Of a stretch of 64,000 nucleotides of DNA, positions 7,783 through 19,168 are shown one piece after another. Under the pieces are notes generated by a model. That model was not told the DNA's origin, ran no database searches, and saw only the letters and a program-made list of their open reading frames with translations. This stretch comes from Terribacillus sp. FSL K6-0262 (GTDB taxonomy: Bacteria > Bacillota > Bacilli > Bacillales > Amphibacillaceae): contig NZ_CP150277.1 of assembly GCF_037977385.1 (NCBI RefSeq), forward strand, positions 62,001-126,000, written 5' to 3'. Made by a program: the position numbers and the translations under genes. Positions within the stretch are counted from its first letter, which is position 1, and every line of letters begins with the position of its first letter.

Positions 7783-10224
7783 TTAATCTTTTTCTTGAGA
7801 AAATACAGTTTCATAAATCGCTTCAGGATAAGTTGCGATGACTTCCCCATGCTTATCCGTATCCAAAACATAAGAGCCATTGCTATAACGATCATTGGCA
7901 TTCAGATTCATAGGCTCAAGAATATGATCCTGTTTATCCTTCGTCACCAGATGAATCGCTGCAGCATCTTCCAATACATAGAATCCGACGATCCGATGCG
8001 GATTCTTCTTGAGTTCACGAAGCATCACAACACCTCGTTTTGCTCGGCCGCTTGGCTCGAATTCCTTCAATTTCATCCGTTTTGCAGACCCCCTATGTGT
8101 GATGACGACTACACTTGGGGAATGCTGCTGGCCAAATGTCTGGGCACCGACAATATATTCATCTTCCTTCAACTGCATTCCTTTCACACCTGCTGCCCGT
8201 ATGCCGATCGGAGTGACCTCTTCTTCGGTAAACCATAGGCCATATCCCGAATTCGTTGCCATGAATAGCTGTTTGTTACCATCAGTCAGGGCTACGTGGC
8301 ACACTTCGTCGTCCGCTTTCAGATTGATTGCGGTAAGTGACTTGTTAGCGCGTGTCGCTTCGTAAAGCTTGAGCTCACTGCGTTTCACCATGCCATTTTT
8401 AGTGAAGAAGACAAGGTAGCCGGCTTGTTTGAAATCACGGACCGGAATGCTGGCAATGACTTTTTCGTCCTTGTCCATGCTTGCGATATTGGCAAGATGC
8501 TGCCCTTGGTCTTTCCAGCGGATATCCGGCAGCTCATGCACCGGCATGAATATGAATTTCCCTTTATTCGTGAAGACGAGCAGCTTGTCGGTTGTATTGA
8601 TCTCCTGCATGCCGATCAGATGATCTTCTTCCTTGATAGCCAAATCTTCCCCATTGGAAGCCTGATAGGATCGAAGGCTTGTCCGTTTGATGTAACCATC
8701 ATGTGTGACAGTCACCAATACGTCCTCGGATGCGACCATGACCTCGAGGTTGATTTTCAATTCCTCGATTTCATCTTCGATCTGCGTGAGGCGGTCGGTG
8801 TGATAATTTTTCTTGATTGCCCGCAGATCCTGCTTGATCACTTTAAGCAACGTCTTTTCGTTTTTAAGGATATCCTCGAGCTTTTGGATCTGCTCATCCA
8901 GCTCGTCTGCTTCCCGCTGCAGTGCGGTGATATCCGTGTTCGTCAAACGATAAAGCTGCAGGTTCACAATCGCCTCTGCCTGGGCCTCGGTAAAGCCGTA
9001 AGCTGCCTCGATCCGCTGTTTGGCATCGGCTTTATCCTTGGAAGCGCGGATTGTCGCAATCAACTCATCCAGGATGGAGATTGCTTTGATCAGACCTTCG
9101 ACGATATGCTTGCGGTCTTTTGCTTTTTGCAAATTGTAAGCAGATTGTCTCGTAACGACTTCCTTTTGGTGTTCGATATACGCATCAAGCAAGCTCGCCA
9201 AACCAAGCAGCTGCGGCGTCTTGTCTTTGATGGCGACCATGTTGAAGTTGTAAGAAATCTGCAAATCCGTATTTTTGTACAGATAATGCAGGATCCCCTG
9301 TGCATCCGCCTCTTTTTTGAGCTCGACGACGATTCGCATACCGGTGCGGTCGGTTTCGTCACGAACCTCTGCAATACCTTCCACTTTTCGGTCTAGGCGG
9401 AGCTCATCCATCCTTTTGACGAGATTCGCTTTATTCACTTCATACGGAATTTCATCTATGACGATTTGCTGCTTGCCGCCTTTGATATCCTCGATGCTCG
9501 TTTTGCCGCGAACGATGATTTTGCCTTTTCCCGTCTCATACGCCTTCTTGATTCCATCGACGCCCTGGATGATGCCGCCTGTCGGGAAATCCGGTCCCTT
9601 CATGACCGTCATCAGTTCATCCACCGTGCTGTTCGGCTTGTCCATGCGCATGATGACGGCATCGATCACTTCGCCAAGATGGTGCGGAGGTATTTCAGTG
9701 GCATAACCAGCAGAGATACCCGTTGAACCATTTACGAGCAGATTCGGGAACTTGGCCGGGAGAACAGTCGGCTCCGCGTTCGTATCGTCAAAGTTCGGGA
9801 CGAATTCGACGGTATTCTTATCGATATCCCGCAGCAGTTCAGAAGCGATGCTGGATAGTCTCGCTTCCGTATAACGCATCGCTGCCGGCGGGTCACCATC
9901 CACACTGCCGTTATTCCCATGCATCTCAACCAGCACATTGCGTACTTTCCAGGTCTGACTGAGCCGGACCATCGCTTCATATACCGAACTGTCCCCGTGC
10001 GGGTGGAAGTTACCGATTACCGTACCGACAGTCTTGGCTGCCTTCCGGAACGGTTTATCATGTGTGTTCCGCTCATCGAACATCGCGTATAAAATCCGGC
10101 GCTGCACCGGTTTGAGGCCATCCCGGGCATCCGGCAGCGCTCGGTCTTGAATGATATATTTACTGTATCTGCCGAATCGGTCTCCGATGACTTCCTCCAA
10201 TGGCAAATCCAAATAGTTTTCCAA
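7783..10224 (-). CDS. parC: DNA topoisomerase IV subunit A
   Basis: 813 residues. The breakage-reunion subunit of topoisomerase IV, which decatenates replicated chromosomes as a ParC2ParE2 complex. The N-terminal winged-helix/tower domain has the catalytic Tyr in AAMRYTEARL near residue 120, with the quinolone-interaction region just before it (FHPHGDSSVYEAM). Coiled-coil and gate segments follow to about 490, then beta-pinwheel repeats to the end. The length and the parE partner 12 bases upstream argue for ParC rather than GyrA. ATG at 10224 follows a GGGGG sequence. It shares the LexA-box promoter upstream of parE. Confidence 0.96.
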   Translation of the reverse strand: MENYLDLPLEEVIGDRFGRYSKYIIQDRALPDARDGLKPVQRRILYAMFDERNTHDKPFRKAAKTVGTVIGNFHPHGDSSVYEAMVRLSQTWKVRNVLVEMHGNNGSVDGDPPAAMRYTEARLSSIASELLRDIDKNTVEFVPNFDDTNAEPTVLPAKFPNLLVNGSTGISAGYATEIPPHHLGEVIDAVIMRMDKPNSTVDELMTVMKGPDFPTGGIIQGVDGIKKAYETGKGKIIVRGKTSIEDIKGGKQQIVIDEIPYEVNKANLVKRMDELRLDRKVEGIAEVRDETDRTGMRIVVELKKEADAQGILHYLYKNTDLQISYNFNMVAIKDKTPQLLGLASLLDAYIEHQKEVVTRQSAYNLQKAKDRKHIVEGLIKAISILDELIATIRASKDKADAKQRIEAAYGFTEAQAEAIVNLQLYRLTNTDITALQREADELDEQIQKLEDILKNEKTLLKVIKQDLRAIKKNYHTDRLTQIEDEIEELKINLEVMVASEDVLVTVTHDGYIKRTSLRSYQASNGEDLAIKEEDHLIGMQEINTTDKLLVFTNKGKFIFMPVHELPDIRWKDQGQHLANIASMDKDEKVIASIPVRDFKQAGYLVFFTKNGMVKRSELKLYEATRANKSLTAINLKADDEVCHVALTDGNKQLFMATNSGYGLWFTEEEVTPIGIRAAGVKGMQLKEDEYIVGAQTFGQQHSPSVVVITHRGSAKRMKLKEFEPSGRAKRGVVMLRELKKNPHRIVGFYVLEDAAAIHLVTKDKQDHILEPMNLNANDRYSNGSYVLDTDKHGEVIATYPEAIYETVFSQEKD

Positions 10225-10236
10225 AAGAAATCCCCC

Positions 10237-12237
<2,001 letters not shown>

Positions 12238-12278
12238 TCATCCATCCGTTCGCTGGAAAACGACAGTACGTTATGTTC

Positions 12279-12307
12279 ATCATAACGCAAACATATGTTC
12301 TTGTAAA
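12279..12307 (-). promoter_or_regulatory. parEC promoter with embedded LexA box
   Basis: On the minus strand, TTTACA (12302-12307) and TATGAT (12279-12284) are separated by exactly 17 bases, a good sigma-A promoter. The spacer begins with AGAACATATGTTTG (12288-12301), which matches the Bacillus LexA consensus CGAACRNRYGTTYG at 13 of 14 positions. LexA bound here would block RNA polymerase directly. About 230 bases further upstream, to the SelO stop at 12539, I see no gene. Confidence 0.72.
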
Positions 12308-12538
12308 CTGGCTCCCTTGCTTTGCAGAGTCCAGTGTATGCCTAATTAAAAGTAGCAGAATAATGCCAGTCAATCAATCCACATTTTGGGTTTTCATATA
12401 ATTAATCGTCCATTTGGTGCCATTTTCATCGTGTTTTGCTTTCATAAGACAGTCTGGATCCATCTGGAATATAAATCATTGCTATCATTGTTCTTATTTT
12501 CACATTTATGTATACCTGCCCTGGGGGGCAGGCCAATA

Positions 12539-13963
12539 TCAGGTTCCGCAAAATGTTTGGAAAGGCTCCTTCGGCTCAGGCGGATCTTCGGTGAATTTTG
12601 AGTCGACCGGCTCATAACTGAAGGGATCAGACACAAGCTCACACAGCCGATCAAACAGCGTATAATCACCATTTCCGGCAGCATCCAGTGCTTCCTCCAC
12701 CAAATGATTGCGCGGGATGATGCTGGGATTGGATTGACGCATCAAGTCACGTGCAGCCTCGATTCCTTCAGCTCCGATCCGGTCATCCCAGCGCTTTTTC
12801 CATGATGCAAAGCCCTCCGCCTGTTCAAGTGCAGCTGTATCGCCTATCGTCAATGCGCGGAAGGTATTCGTGTAATCCGCCCCCGCTTGCTCCATCCAGC
12901 CAAGTATATCCTCCACAAGTGCTTCATCGCCCTCTTTTGCACCTGTGATTCCAATTTTCCTGTACATGATATCGAGCCAGCATTTCCTATAAATCTGCGG
13001 AAATTCACGGAGCGTGTCTTCTGCTTGTTTCACTGCCTCTGCTGGAATCGAATCGAATAAGGGAAGCAATGCTTCGGCAAATCGCGCCAGGTTCCAAGCT
13101 GCGATCGGCGGCTGGTTGGCATAGGCATAGCGTCCCTGGATATCTATGGAGCTGAAAGCCGTCATCGGCTTGTATGCATCCAGGAAGGCACAAGGGCCGT
13201 AATCGATCGTTTCGCCGCTGATCGTCATATTATCCGTGTTCATCACGCCATGGATGAAGCCGGCACCCACCCATTTCGCCAGCAGTTCCGCCTGTCGTTC
13301 CATCACCGCTCGGAAAAAGCGCACATACTTATCAGGCTCTCCAGCCAGCTCAGGATAATGACGCTCTATGCTGTAATCTGCCAAGGCTATCAAGTCGGTT
13401 TCCGAACAAAATCTTCTGGCATATTCGAATGTCCCCACCCGGATATGGCTTGACGCAATCCTGGTTAATACCGCGCCAGGCAATGCCGTTTCCCGGTAAA
13501 CCGGTTCACCCGTGGAAACGACAGCCAAGCTGCGCGTCGTCGGGATGCCGAGCCCATGCATCGCTTCACTGATGATGTATTCCCTGAGCATCGGCCCAAG
13601 CGCTGCACGTCCATCCCCGCCCCTGGAATACGGGGTGCGGCCAGCGCCCTTCAACTGGATATCCACTTTTTGGCCCGATCGATTTTGCCATTCCCCGAGG
13701 AGGATGGCCCTTCCGTCCCCAAGCATCGTGAAATTGCCGAATTGATGACCCGCATATGCTTGTGCAATCGGCTGTGCCCCTTCAGGGAAGGAGTTGCCTG
13801 CCAAGTGATCGAGAGCACCTTCTTGTCCGATGCCAAGCTGTTCAGCCAGTTCCTCGTTCCATTTTACCATTTGCGGATCCCTGACCGGATTTGGTGACAT
13901 CCTGGTATAAAAAGTCTCAGGCAATGCCGTGTAGGAGGCATCCAATTTTCCATCTAAAACCAC
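12539..13963 (-). CDS. selO: SelO/YdiU-family protein AMPylase
   Basis: 474 residues of the SelO (UPF0061) pseudokinase fold, which transfers AMP rather than phosphate to proteins. GTG 13963 is chosen as start because AAGGAGG is 7 bases upstream; ATG codons further upstream precede that site. Recognisable segments are QAYAGHQFGNFTMLGDGRA, QLKGAGRTPYSRGGDGRA and GVMNTDNMTISGETIDYG, the last holding the predicted metal-binding Asn/Asp residues. The bacterial enzyme has been linked to redox homeostasis. This form ends in CGT near the C-terminus, so a Cys replaces the selenocysteine of animal forms in a similar terminal place. Confidence 0.92.
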   Translation of the reverse strand: MVLDGKLDASYTALPETFYTRMSPNPVRDPQMVKWNEELAEQLGIGQEGALDHLAGNSFPEGAQPIAQAYAGHQFGNFTMLGDGRAILLGEWQNRSGQKVDIQLKGAGRTPYSRGGDGRAALGPMLREYIISEAMHGLGIPTTRSLAVVSTGEPVYRETALPGAVLTRIASSHIRVGTFEYARRFCSETDLIALADYSIERHYPELAGEPDKYVRFFRAVMERQAELLAKWVGAGFIHGVMNTDNMTISGETIDYGPCAFLDAYKPMTAFSSIDIQGRYAYANQPPIAAWNLARFAEALLPLFDSIPAEAVKQAEDTLREFPQIYRKCWLDIMYRKIGITGAKEGDEALVEDILGWMEQAGADYTNTFRALTIGDTAALEQAEGFASWKKRWDDRIGAEGIEAARDLMRQSNPSIIPRNHLVEEALDAAGNGDYTLFDRLCELVSDPFSYEPVDSKFTEDPPEPKEPFQTFCGT

Positions 13964-14020
13964 GATTCTTCCTCCTTCATTTTTCTGCATTGGTTCCATT
14001 ATACGCTATTGATACAAGAA

Positions 14021-14046
14021 CCCCATCTGCCTGTATGCAGATGGGG
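14021..14046 (-). terminator. Terminator after yneT
   Basis: CCCCATCTGC / GCAGATGGGG, a 10-base perfect stem with a 6-base loop 5 bases after the yneT stop. The T tract is weak (TTCTTGT). Confidence 0.7.
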
Positions 14047-14051
14047 TATGT

Positions 14052-14480
14052 TCATTTGCCGGATGGCCCGACAAGTACGCTATGTGCGACTTTGATACAT
14101 AAATCCATCAAGACCGTAAAACCTTCCTGTTCCAAGTAAGCAGCTGCTCCTTCATCATGAACGCCTTGCTGGGCCCAGAATACGCGAGCATTCGTCCTGC
14201 TTGCTTCCCTTGCCAATCCCGGCAGGTACTCCGATCGGCGGAAGACATTGATGATATCGATCTCATCGGGTACATCAGCCAAGCTGGGATAGGCTTTCTC
14301 GCCGAGGACTTCGGTCACATTCGGATTGACCGGTATGATCCTGTAGCCTGCCTGCTGCATCGCACGGGAAACACCGTGGGATGTCCTGTCCGGTGAATCG
14401 GACAGTCCCACTACCGCAATCGTCTTCGCTTTCCGCAATATGTCACGAATCTGTTCATTTTCCGGATTCTGGAATGCCAT
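14052..14480 (-). CDS. yneT: CoA-binding Rossmann-fold protein (YneT)
   Basis: 142-residue single-domain CoA-binding protein of the YccU/YneT group. The nucleotide-binding loop VVGLSDSPDRTSHGVSRAM lies at residues 23-41, followed by the GYRIIPVNPN strand-turn and a late VLMDLCIKVAH segment. CoA binding is known for the family; the enzymatic role is undefined. Position between the plsY region and parE copies B. subtilis yneT. The start ATG follows GGGGGT at 8 bases. It is 19 bases downstream of the OpuF permease stop and may be read with the opuF operon. Confidence 0.85.
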   Translation of the reverse strand: MAFQNPENEQIRDILRKAKTIAVVGLSDSPDRTSHGVSRAMQQAGYRIIPVNPNVTEVLGEKAYPSLADVPDEIDIINVFRRSEYLPGLAREASRTNARVFWAQQGVHDEGAAAYLEQEGFTVLMDLCIKVAHSVLVGPSGK

Positions 14481-14498
14481 TTGACATACCCCCTTCTT

Positions 14499-16019
14499 TC
14501 AGAGCAGACCTTCCTGTTCGAGGAAGTCCCTTGCGACGTCCTCAGGCTGCTTCTTTTTGAAATCGACTTGGTAATTCATCTCTGTCATCTGCTCATCTGT
14601 TATCTTGCCCGCAAGCTGACCCAATATGTCCGCAAGCTCCGGGTATTCCTCAAGTGTCTCCTGGCGCATCAGCGGAGCACCTTGGTACGGCGGGAACAGA
14701 TTCTCAGGATCATCCAGTGTGACAAGATCCAAATCCCTGATATAACTGTCGGTCGAGTAAGCATCGATGACATCGACATCATCGGCTTCGATCGCCTGCT
14801 GACGGATGCCGGGATCCAGCGTCCTCAGCTCCCCGAACTCCACGCCATAGACATCCTGGATGCCCAGATAACCATCTTCCCGATCGCTGAACTCCAATGT
14901 GAAGCCCGCTGTCATCTCATCGTCCATTTTCCTAAGGTCCGCAATCGTCTGCAGGTCATTCTCCTCCGCATAGGATCGTTTCACAGCAAGTGTATACGTA
15001 TTATTGTACGCCATCGGTTCCAGATATGCCATTTCGAAAGCTTCTGCCATACCTGCTTTGGCCTGCTCATACACTTGCTGACCATCATTGCTTTCTGCTT
15101 GTTCGCCTAATAATGTCACCAGAGCAGTACCGGTGAACTCCGGATAAATATCGATGCTGCCATTTTGCAAGGCTTCGAAAAGAAAATCTGTTTTCCCTAG
15201 ATTCGGTTCCAATTCGACTTGTAAATCTGTCTGGTCCTCGATAAGCAATTTGTACATATTGATCAAAATTGTCGGCTCGGCATTCAGCTTGCCGCCTATC
15301 ACCAAATCAGGCTGATCATCCTGCGCTGCCGCAAAGGGGGCCACGACCCCAATGACAGCCACGATAACCAGGACAGCCAGCGACTTGAAACCGAATCTGC
15401 GGCTGGTGCGCTCGAAAATCCGGATGACCAAATCCAGCAGGATGGCAAGCAATGCTGCCGGAATGGCACCAAGCAGGATGAGGTTCACATCTCCGCCGCG
15501 GTCGATGCCCAACAGGATGAGTTCCCCGAGTCCGCCAGCGCCGATTAAAGCGGCAATCGTGGTTGTACCGACGATCATCACCATAGCTGTCCGGATACCT
15601 GCCATGATGACGGGCATCGCCAATGGCAGCTCGACTTTGCGGAGGCGGCGGAAACCATTCATTCCCATGCCCGTTGCTGCTTCTTTCAAAGCTGGATCGA
15701 CTTCGGCGATCCCGGTGTATGTATTACGAAGTATCGGAAGCAATGCATAAATGATGAGTGCTGCAACTGCCGGCTTCGTGCCGATTCCGATCAACGGAAT
15801 CAAAAACGCCAAAACGGCTAGACTGGGAATCGTCTGCAGGACTGCCGCTATCGCGATGATCGGTTCGGCAAGCTTTTTGGACCGGCTGAGCAAAAGGCCG
15901 AGCGGAACGGCTATGGCAATACTGATCAGCAAGGCAATGATCGATATTTGCAAGTGTTCAGCCAATGCCGTCCATAAGGAATCACTGCGCTGTTCGAATA
16001 CTTCCAGGAATGCTTTCAT
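14499..16019 (-). CDS. opuFB: Osmoprotectant ABC transporter permease fused to substrate-binding domain (OpuFB-like)
   Basis: 506 residues. An N-terminal permease with about six transmembrane helices (1-215) includes the EAA-type loop EAATGMGMNGFRRLRKVELP near 115-135. A seventh helix near 225-240 anchors a C-terminal periplasmic-binding-like domain (about 250-506; GGKLNAEPTILINMYKLL, SDGQ-type repeats, DAYSTDSYIRDLDLVTL). This permease-binding-protein fusion is the hallmark of OpuF-type glycine betaine/carnitine/choline importers, unlike the separate OpuC subunits. It overlaps the ATPase gene by 4 bases. It imports compatible solutes under high osmolarity by family inference. Confidence 0.88.
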   Translation of the reverse strand: MKAFLEVFEQRSDSLWTALAEHLQISIIALLISIAIAVPLGLLLSRSKKLAEPIIAIAAVLQTIPSLAVLAFLIPLIGIGTKPAVAALIIYALLPILRNTYTGIAEVDPALKEAATGMGMNGFRRLRKVELPLAMPVIMAGIRTAMVMIVGTTTIAALIGAGGLGELILLGIDRGGDVNLILLGAIPAALLAILLDLVIRIFERTSRRFGFKSLAVLVIVAVIGVVAPFAAAQDDQPDLVIGGKLNAEPTILINMYKLLIEDQTDLQVELEPNLGKTDFLFEALQNGSIDIYPEFTGTALVTLLGEQAESNDGQQVYEQAKAGMAEAFEMAYLEPMAYNNTYTLAVKRSYAEENDLQTIADLRKMDDEMTAGFTLEFSDREDGYLGIQDVYGVEFGELRTLDPGIRQQAIEADDVDVIDAYSTDSYIRDLDLVTLDDPENLFPPYQGAPLMRQETLEEYPELADILGQLAGKITDEQMTEMNYQVDFKKKQPEDVARDFLEQEGLL

Positions 16020-17083
16020 TGGGTCACCACCCCATTCCTGACTTCGGTTTTGCCGGCAAGGTAACGCAGCAGCTCCTGCTGTGTGACAGTCGCTATCAAC
16101 TCTTCACCTTTTGTGACAGGCAGGATACTGGCACCTGCTTCCTCGAAAGCATGCACTGCTTCCAGGACATTCATATCACTCGGCACAGCGAGGACATTCT
16201 GCTGCTTCCCATGCTCGACGGCACAAAGCAATTGGCCGTCATCGCTTGTCAGGATATAGGCTTGATCTGGATCGAAATCGCCTGCTTCGTATGCTGTCTG
16301 CGTCAGGATATGGGAAACAGATTGGGCAGCGACGATATCGATGGCAGTCTGCCAAGGTGATTTTTTATCCCCGATAAAGCTGCGGACAAAGGAGTCACGC
16401 GGCTCCAGTATCAATTTCTGCGGCGTGTCGACCTGAATGATTTCACCGGCATTCATGAGGCAGATACGATCTCCCAAAGCTGTCGCTTCATCGATATCAT
16501 GTGTGACAAACACTATCGTTTTCTTGATTTGCCGCTGCAATTTCCGGATATCCTTTTGCAGCCCTTCCCTGCTGATCGGATCCAAGGCGCTGAAGGGTTC
16601 ATCCATCAGCAAAATCTGCGGATCGGCTGCCAGTGCCCGGATGACACCTACGCGCTGTGCCTGTCCGCCGGATAGTTCGGAAGGTTTCTTTTTCAAGTAG
16701 ATGGACGGCTCCATCCCCACCATCCGCATCAATTCCTTGGCCCGATCATGTATTTCTTTCTTCTTCCACTTTTTCATCTCCGGAACGACAGCGATGTTCT
16801 CTTCGACTGTCATATGCGGAAATAATGCGATTTGCTGCAGGACATAGCCAATGTTCCAGCGAAGCTCATGGATGCTATAATCTTTTAATTGCCTGCCATC
16901 TATGTATATCTCGCCAGCCGTTGGCTCGACAAGCCTGTTGATCATCTTCATCGTCGTCGTTTTGCCGCATCCGCTTGGTCCGATCAGCGTGAGGAGTTCC
17001 CCCTCCTGCACTTTCAAATTGAAATCCTTGATGGCTTCCGTACCATCCGGGTATGTCTTATGTACACCTTTGAACTCAATCAT
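16016..17083 (-). CDS. opuFA: Osmoprotectant ABC transporter ATPase with CBS domains (OpuFA-like)
   Basis: 355 residues. ABC ATPase domain at 1-235 with Walker A GPSGCGKTTTMKM (about 35-47), Q-loop VLQQIALFPHM, signature LSGGQAQRVGVIRA near 135, and Walker B ILLMDEPFSALD. CBS domains follow to the C-terminus (about 240-350; ILTSDDGQLL, VLEAVHAFEEAGASILPV). CBS tails sense ionic strength or nucleotides in the OpuA/OpuC family. Start ATG 17083 follows GAGGTGAAGGT. First gene of the opuFA-opuFB operon, divergent from plsY with about 155 bases between them. Confidence 0.9.
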   Translation of the reverse strand: MIEFKGVHKTYPDGTEAIKDFNLKVQEGELLTLIGPSGCGKTTTMKMINRLVEPTAGEIYIDGRQLKDYSIHELRWNIGYVLQQIALFPHMTVEENIAVVPEMKKWKKKEIHDRAKELMRMVGMEPSIYLKKKPSELSGGQAQRVGVIRALAADPQILLMDEPFSALDPISREGLQKDIRKLQRQIKKTIVFVTHDIDEATALGDRICLMNAGEIIQVDTPQKLILEPRDSFVRSFIGDKKSPWQTAIDIVAAQSVSHILTQTAYEAGDFDPDQAYILTSDDGQLLCAVEHGKQQNVLAVPSDMNVLEAVHAFEEAGASILPVTKGEELIATVTQQELLRYLAGKTEVRNGVVTQ

Positions 17084-17238
17084 ACCTTCACCTCGTATTA
17101 TGTACTGAATAGTTTTTTACCCTTGCTTCTGGTAAGTTAATCCTATACTATGTAAAAAGTTATGCCCTTCCATGATACTTCGTGCTAAAATGGATAAGCA
17201 AGCAACAGGAACGCCTAAGCAGTTAAAGGAGAATGAAA

Positions 17239-17841
17239 ATGGAGTACGTGTTATTCATCCTGCTCGCCTATATCATCGGTTCGATTCCATCTGCCCTGAT
17301 TGTCGGCAAGGTAAGCTATAATATAGATGTAAGAGAGCATGGCAGCGGAAATCTCGGTGCTACGAACACGTTCCGGACACTCGGTAAGAAAGCCGGGACC
17401 ATCGTGCTGATCGCCGACATCCTGAAAGGTACGATTGCAACCATCCTGCCCGTTCTGTTCGGAATGGACTTATACCTGCTCGTCATCGGACTCGGGGCGG
17501 TCATCGGTCACGTATACCCGATCTTCGCCCGTTTCAAAGGAGGGAAAGCTGTCGCGACATCAGCCGGGATCATCCTGGGTGTCAATGCCTGGCTCTTTGT
17601 CATCATCCTGGCAAGCTTCGTCGTCGTTTTGCTCCTCAGCAAATATGTATCACTTGCCTCCATGACAGCGGGTGTCGTCGGTGTCATCGTCTCGATCTTC
17701 ATTGCACAGGATGTCATTTTATCCATCGTACTCGGGCTCTTGGCGATATTCATCCTATACAAGCATCGGCAGAACATCGTCCGTATCATCAGACGGGAGG
17801 AACCAAAAGCTTCCTTCCTAGTGAAAAACAATTCCAAGTAA
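17239..17841 (+). CDS. plsY: Glycerol-3-phosphate 1-O-acyltransferase PlsY
   Basis: Integral membrane enzyme that moves the acyl group from acyl-phosphate (made by PlsX) to sn-glycerol-3-phosphate, the first step of phospholipid synthesis. 200 residues from ATG 17239; GGAG lies 7 bases upstream, whereas the in-frame ATG at 17233 is too close. The three PlsY loops are visible: [30 protein letters not shown], and [19 protein letters not shown]. Five or more transmembrane helices. It corresponds to B. subtilis yneS and is the first of a run of plus-strand genes within a minus-strand neighbourhood. Confidence 0.96.
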   Translation: MEYVLFILLAYIIGSIPSALIVGKVSYNIDVREHGSGNLGATNTFRTLGKKAGTIVLIADILKGTIATILPVLFGMDLYLLVIGLGAVIGHVYPIFARFKGGKAVATSAGIILGVNAWLFVIILASFVVVLLLSKYVSLASMTAGVVGVIVSIFIAQDVILSIVLGLLAIFILYKHRQNIVRIIRREEPKASFLVKNNSK

Positions 17842-17885
17842 CGGGATTGTTTTTTTCATTGCACCTGCATACCCGGTTCGGAAAA

Positions 17886-17915
17886 TTGAATTACCAGCTT
17901 CGCATCGGGTATACT
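17886..17915 (+). promoter_or_regulatory. Sigma-A-type promoter of folE2-yidD
   Basis: TTGAAT (17886-17891) and TATACT (17910-17915) with an 18-base spacer, 39 bases before the folE2 start. No Zur-box-like dyad is apparent, although B. subtilis folE2 is Zur-regulated. Confidence 0.6.
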
Positions 17916-17953
17916 TTAAGCTAGTCCATGCGACTTTTGAAAGGAGTACAATC

Positions 17954-18886
17954 ATGCAGCACCTACACACATCAACTAAAAAACAGCTGCCTTCAAAGGC
18001 GGAACGACATAAATTATTCGGCTCCGTGCCTCCAGGCAAGAAGACAAAACCAGAAAATAAAGCCGATATGGCCGACTTACAGAACACGAAAAAGAATTTC
18101 CTTTTCCATATAGATGCAGTCGGAATCGCGAAGGTCAAACACCCGATCCAGGTGATCAGCAATACCAGCCCGGCGATGCAGACAACGATCGGAACATTTG
18201 AATTCACCTCCTCCATCCAGCAGGACAGCAAAGGGACGAACATGAGCCGCTTCACGGAGCAGCTGGATTTGTATCACAAAAATGGCTTCACCGTTTCCGT
18301 GAAAAGCTTACAGACCTTTGTCGCTGAGCTTGCCGATCGCCTGAAGCAGGACGATGCACGAGTGAAAGTGACATTCCCATGGTTCTTTGAACGAAGCGGT
18401 CCTGCTTCCGGGATGACTGGATTGAATCATGCGGATGCCACATTGGAGGTCGCTTACGACAAGCAAACAGGCTTCCGGACCACGGCTAAGCTTTCCGGTA
18501 CGGTTACGACACTTTGCCCCTGCTCGAAGGAAATCAGTGAGTACAGTGCACATAATCAGCGTGGTATCGTGTCAATGGAAGTACAGCTGACAGATGCATT
18601 CGACGAAGATGTGCGCGATTGGAAAGAGGATTTGCTCGAGGCTGCGGAAAGCAATGCAAGTGCCCGTATCCATCCTGTCCTGAAGCGTCCGGATGAAAAG
18701 ATGGTCACCGAGACTGCCTACGAGAATCCGCGCTTTGTCGAAGACATGGTCCGTCTTGTGGCAGCGGATTTGTATGAACTGGATTATGTCGAAAAATTCA
18801 CTGTATCCTGCAGCAATCAGGAATCGATCCACTTGCACGATGCCGTGGCGACATTGAGCTACGACAAGCGCGACGAAGAGGAATAA
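17954..18886 (+). CDS. folE2: GTP cyclohydrolase FolE2 (type IB)
   Basis: 310 residues. Converts GTP to 7,8-dihydroneopterin triphosphate for folate synthesis and can use metals other than zinc. The family hallmark is the late Cys/His cluster; here [20 protein letters not shown] holds Cys188, Cys190 and His200. Other conserved parts are VKHPIQV, the [10 protein letters not shown] segment and [16 protein letters not shown] 17954 follows GGAG at 9 bases. It is the first gene of a pair with yidD, 4 bases apart. No canonical folE is in the window, so whether this is the sole or a backup enzyme cannot be told. Confidence 0.95.
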   Translation: MQHLHTSTKKQLPSKAERHKLFGSVPPGKKTKPENKADMADLQNTKKNFLFHIDAVGIAKVKHPIQVISNTSPAMQTTIGTFEFTSSIQQDSKGTNMSRFTEQLDLYHKNGFTVSVKSLQTFVAELADRLKQDDARVKVTFPWFFERSGPASGMTGLNHADATLEVAYDKQTGFRTTAKLSGTVTTLCPCSKEISEYSAHNQRGIVSMEVQLTDAFDEDVRDWKEDLLEAAESNASARIHPVLKRPDEKMVTETAYENPRFVEDMVRLVAADLYELDYVEKFTVSCSNQESIHLHDAVATLSYDKRDEEE

Positions 18887-18890
18887 GCCG

Positions 18891-19139
18891 ATGGACAAGG
18901 TATTCTTAGCCTTGATCCGTTTTTACAGGCGCTTCATCAGCCCCCTGACTCCGCCATCCTGCCGCTTTTATCCGACATGCTCCCAATACGGGCTGGAGGC
19001 AATCAAACGGCATGGGGCATGGAAGGGCGGCTGGCTCACCGTCAAGCGCATCTCAAAATGTCATCCTTTTCACCGGGGTGGATTCGATCCTGTACCAGGT
19101 GCGAATTGTGAGCATCATCACCATGAAAAAAAGCAGTGA
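18891..19139 (+). CDS. yidD: Membrane protein insertion efficiency factor YidD
   Basis: 82 residues. Small Cys-rich, membrane-associated factor that aids insertion of inner-membrane proteins by YidC/Sec. Signature: [27 protein letters not shown]... with further [17 protein letters not shown]; split here for length, the Cys residues are at about 24, 30 and 57. A His-rich tail (CEHHHH) closes the protein. The ATG is 4 bases after the folE2 stop, with GAGG inside folE2 as ribosome binding site, so the two are coupled. In B. subtilis the homologue (YtjA) is not next to folE2. Confidence 0.93.
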   Translation: MDKVFLALIRFYRRFISPLTPPSCRFYPTCSQYGLEAIKRHGAWKGGWLTVKRISKCHPFHRGGFDPVPGANCEHHHHEKKQ

Positions 19140-19168
19140 TCCCCAATCAAGGGGTCACTGCTTTTTAT
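19126..19168. terminator. Bidirectional terminator between yidD and yneQ
   Basis: Long stem AAAAAGCAGTGATCCCC / GGGGTCACTGCTTTTT with a 6-base loop (one bulge), A/T tracts on both sides. It serves the convergent yidD and yneQ genes and overlaps both ends. Confidence 0.88.

Noticed and set aside
17842..17953. Zur box upstream of folE2
   Set aside because: No dyad resembling the Bacillus Zur consensus is visible; only a sigma-A-type promoter could be supported.
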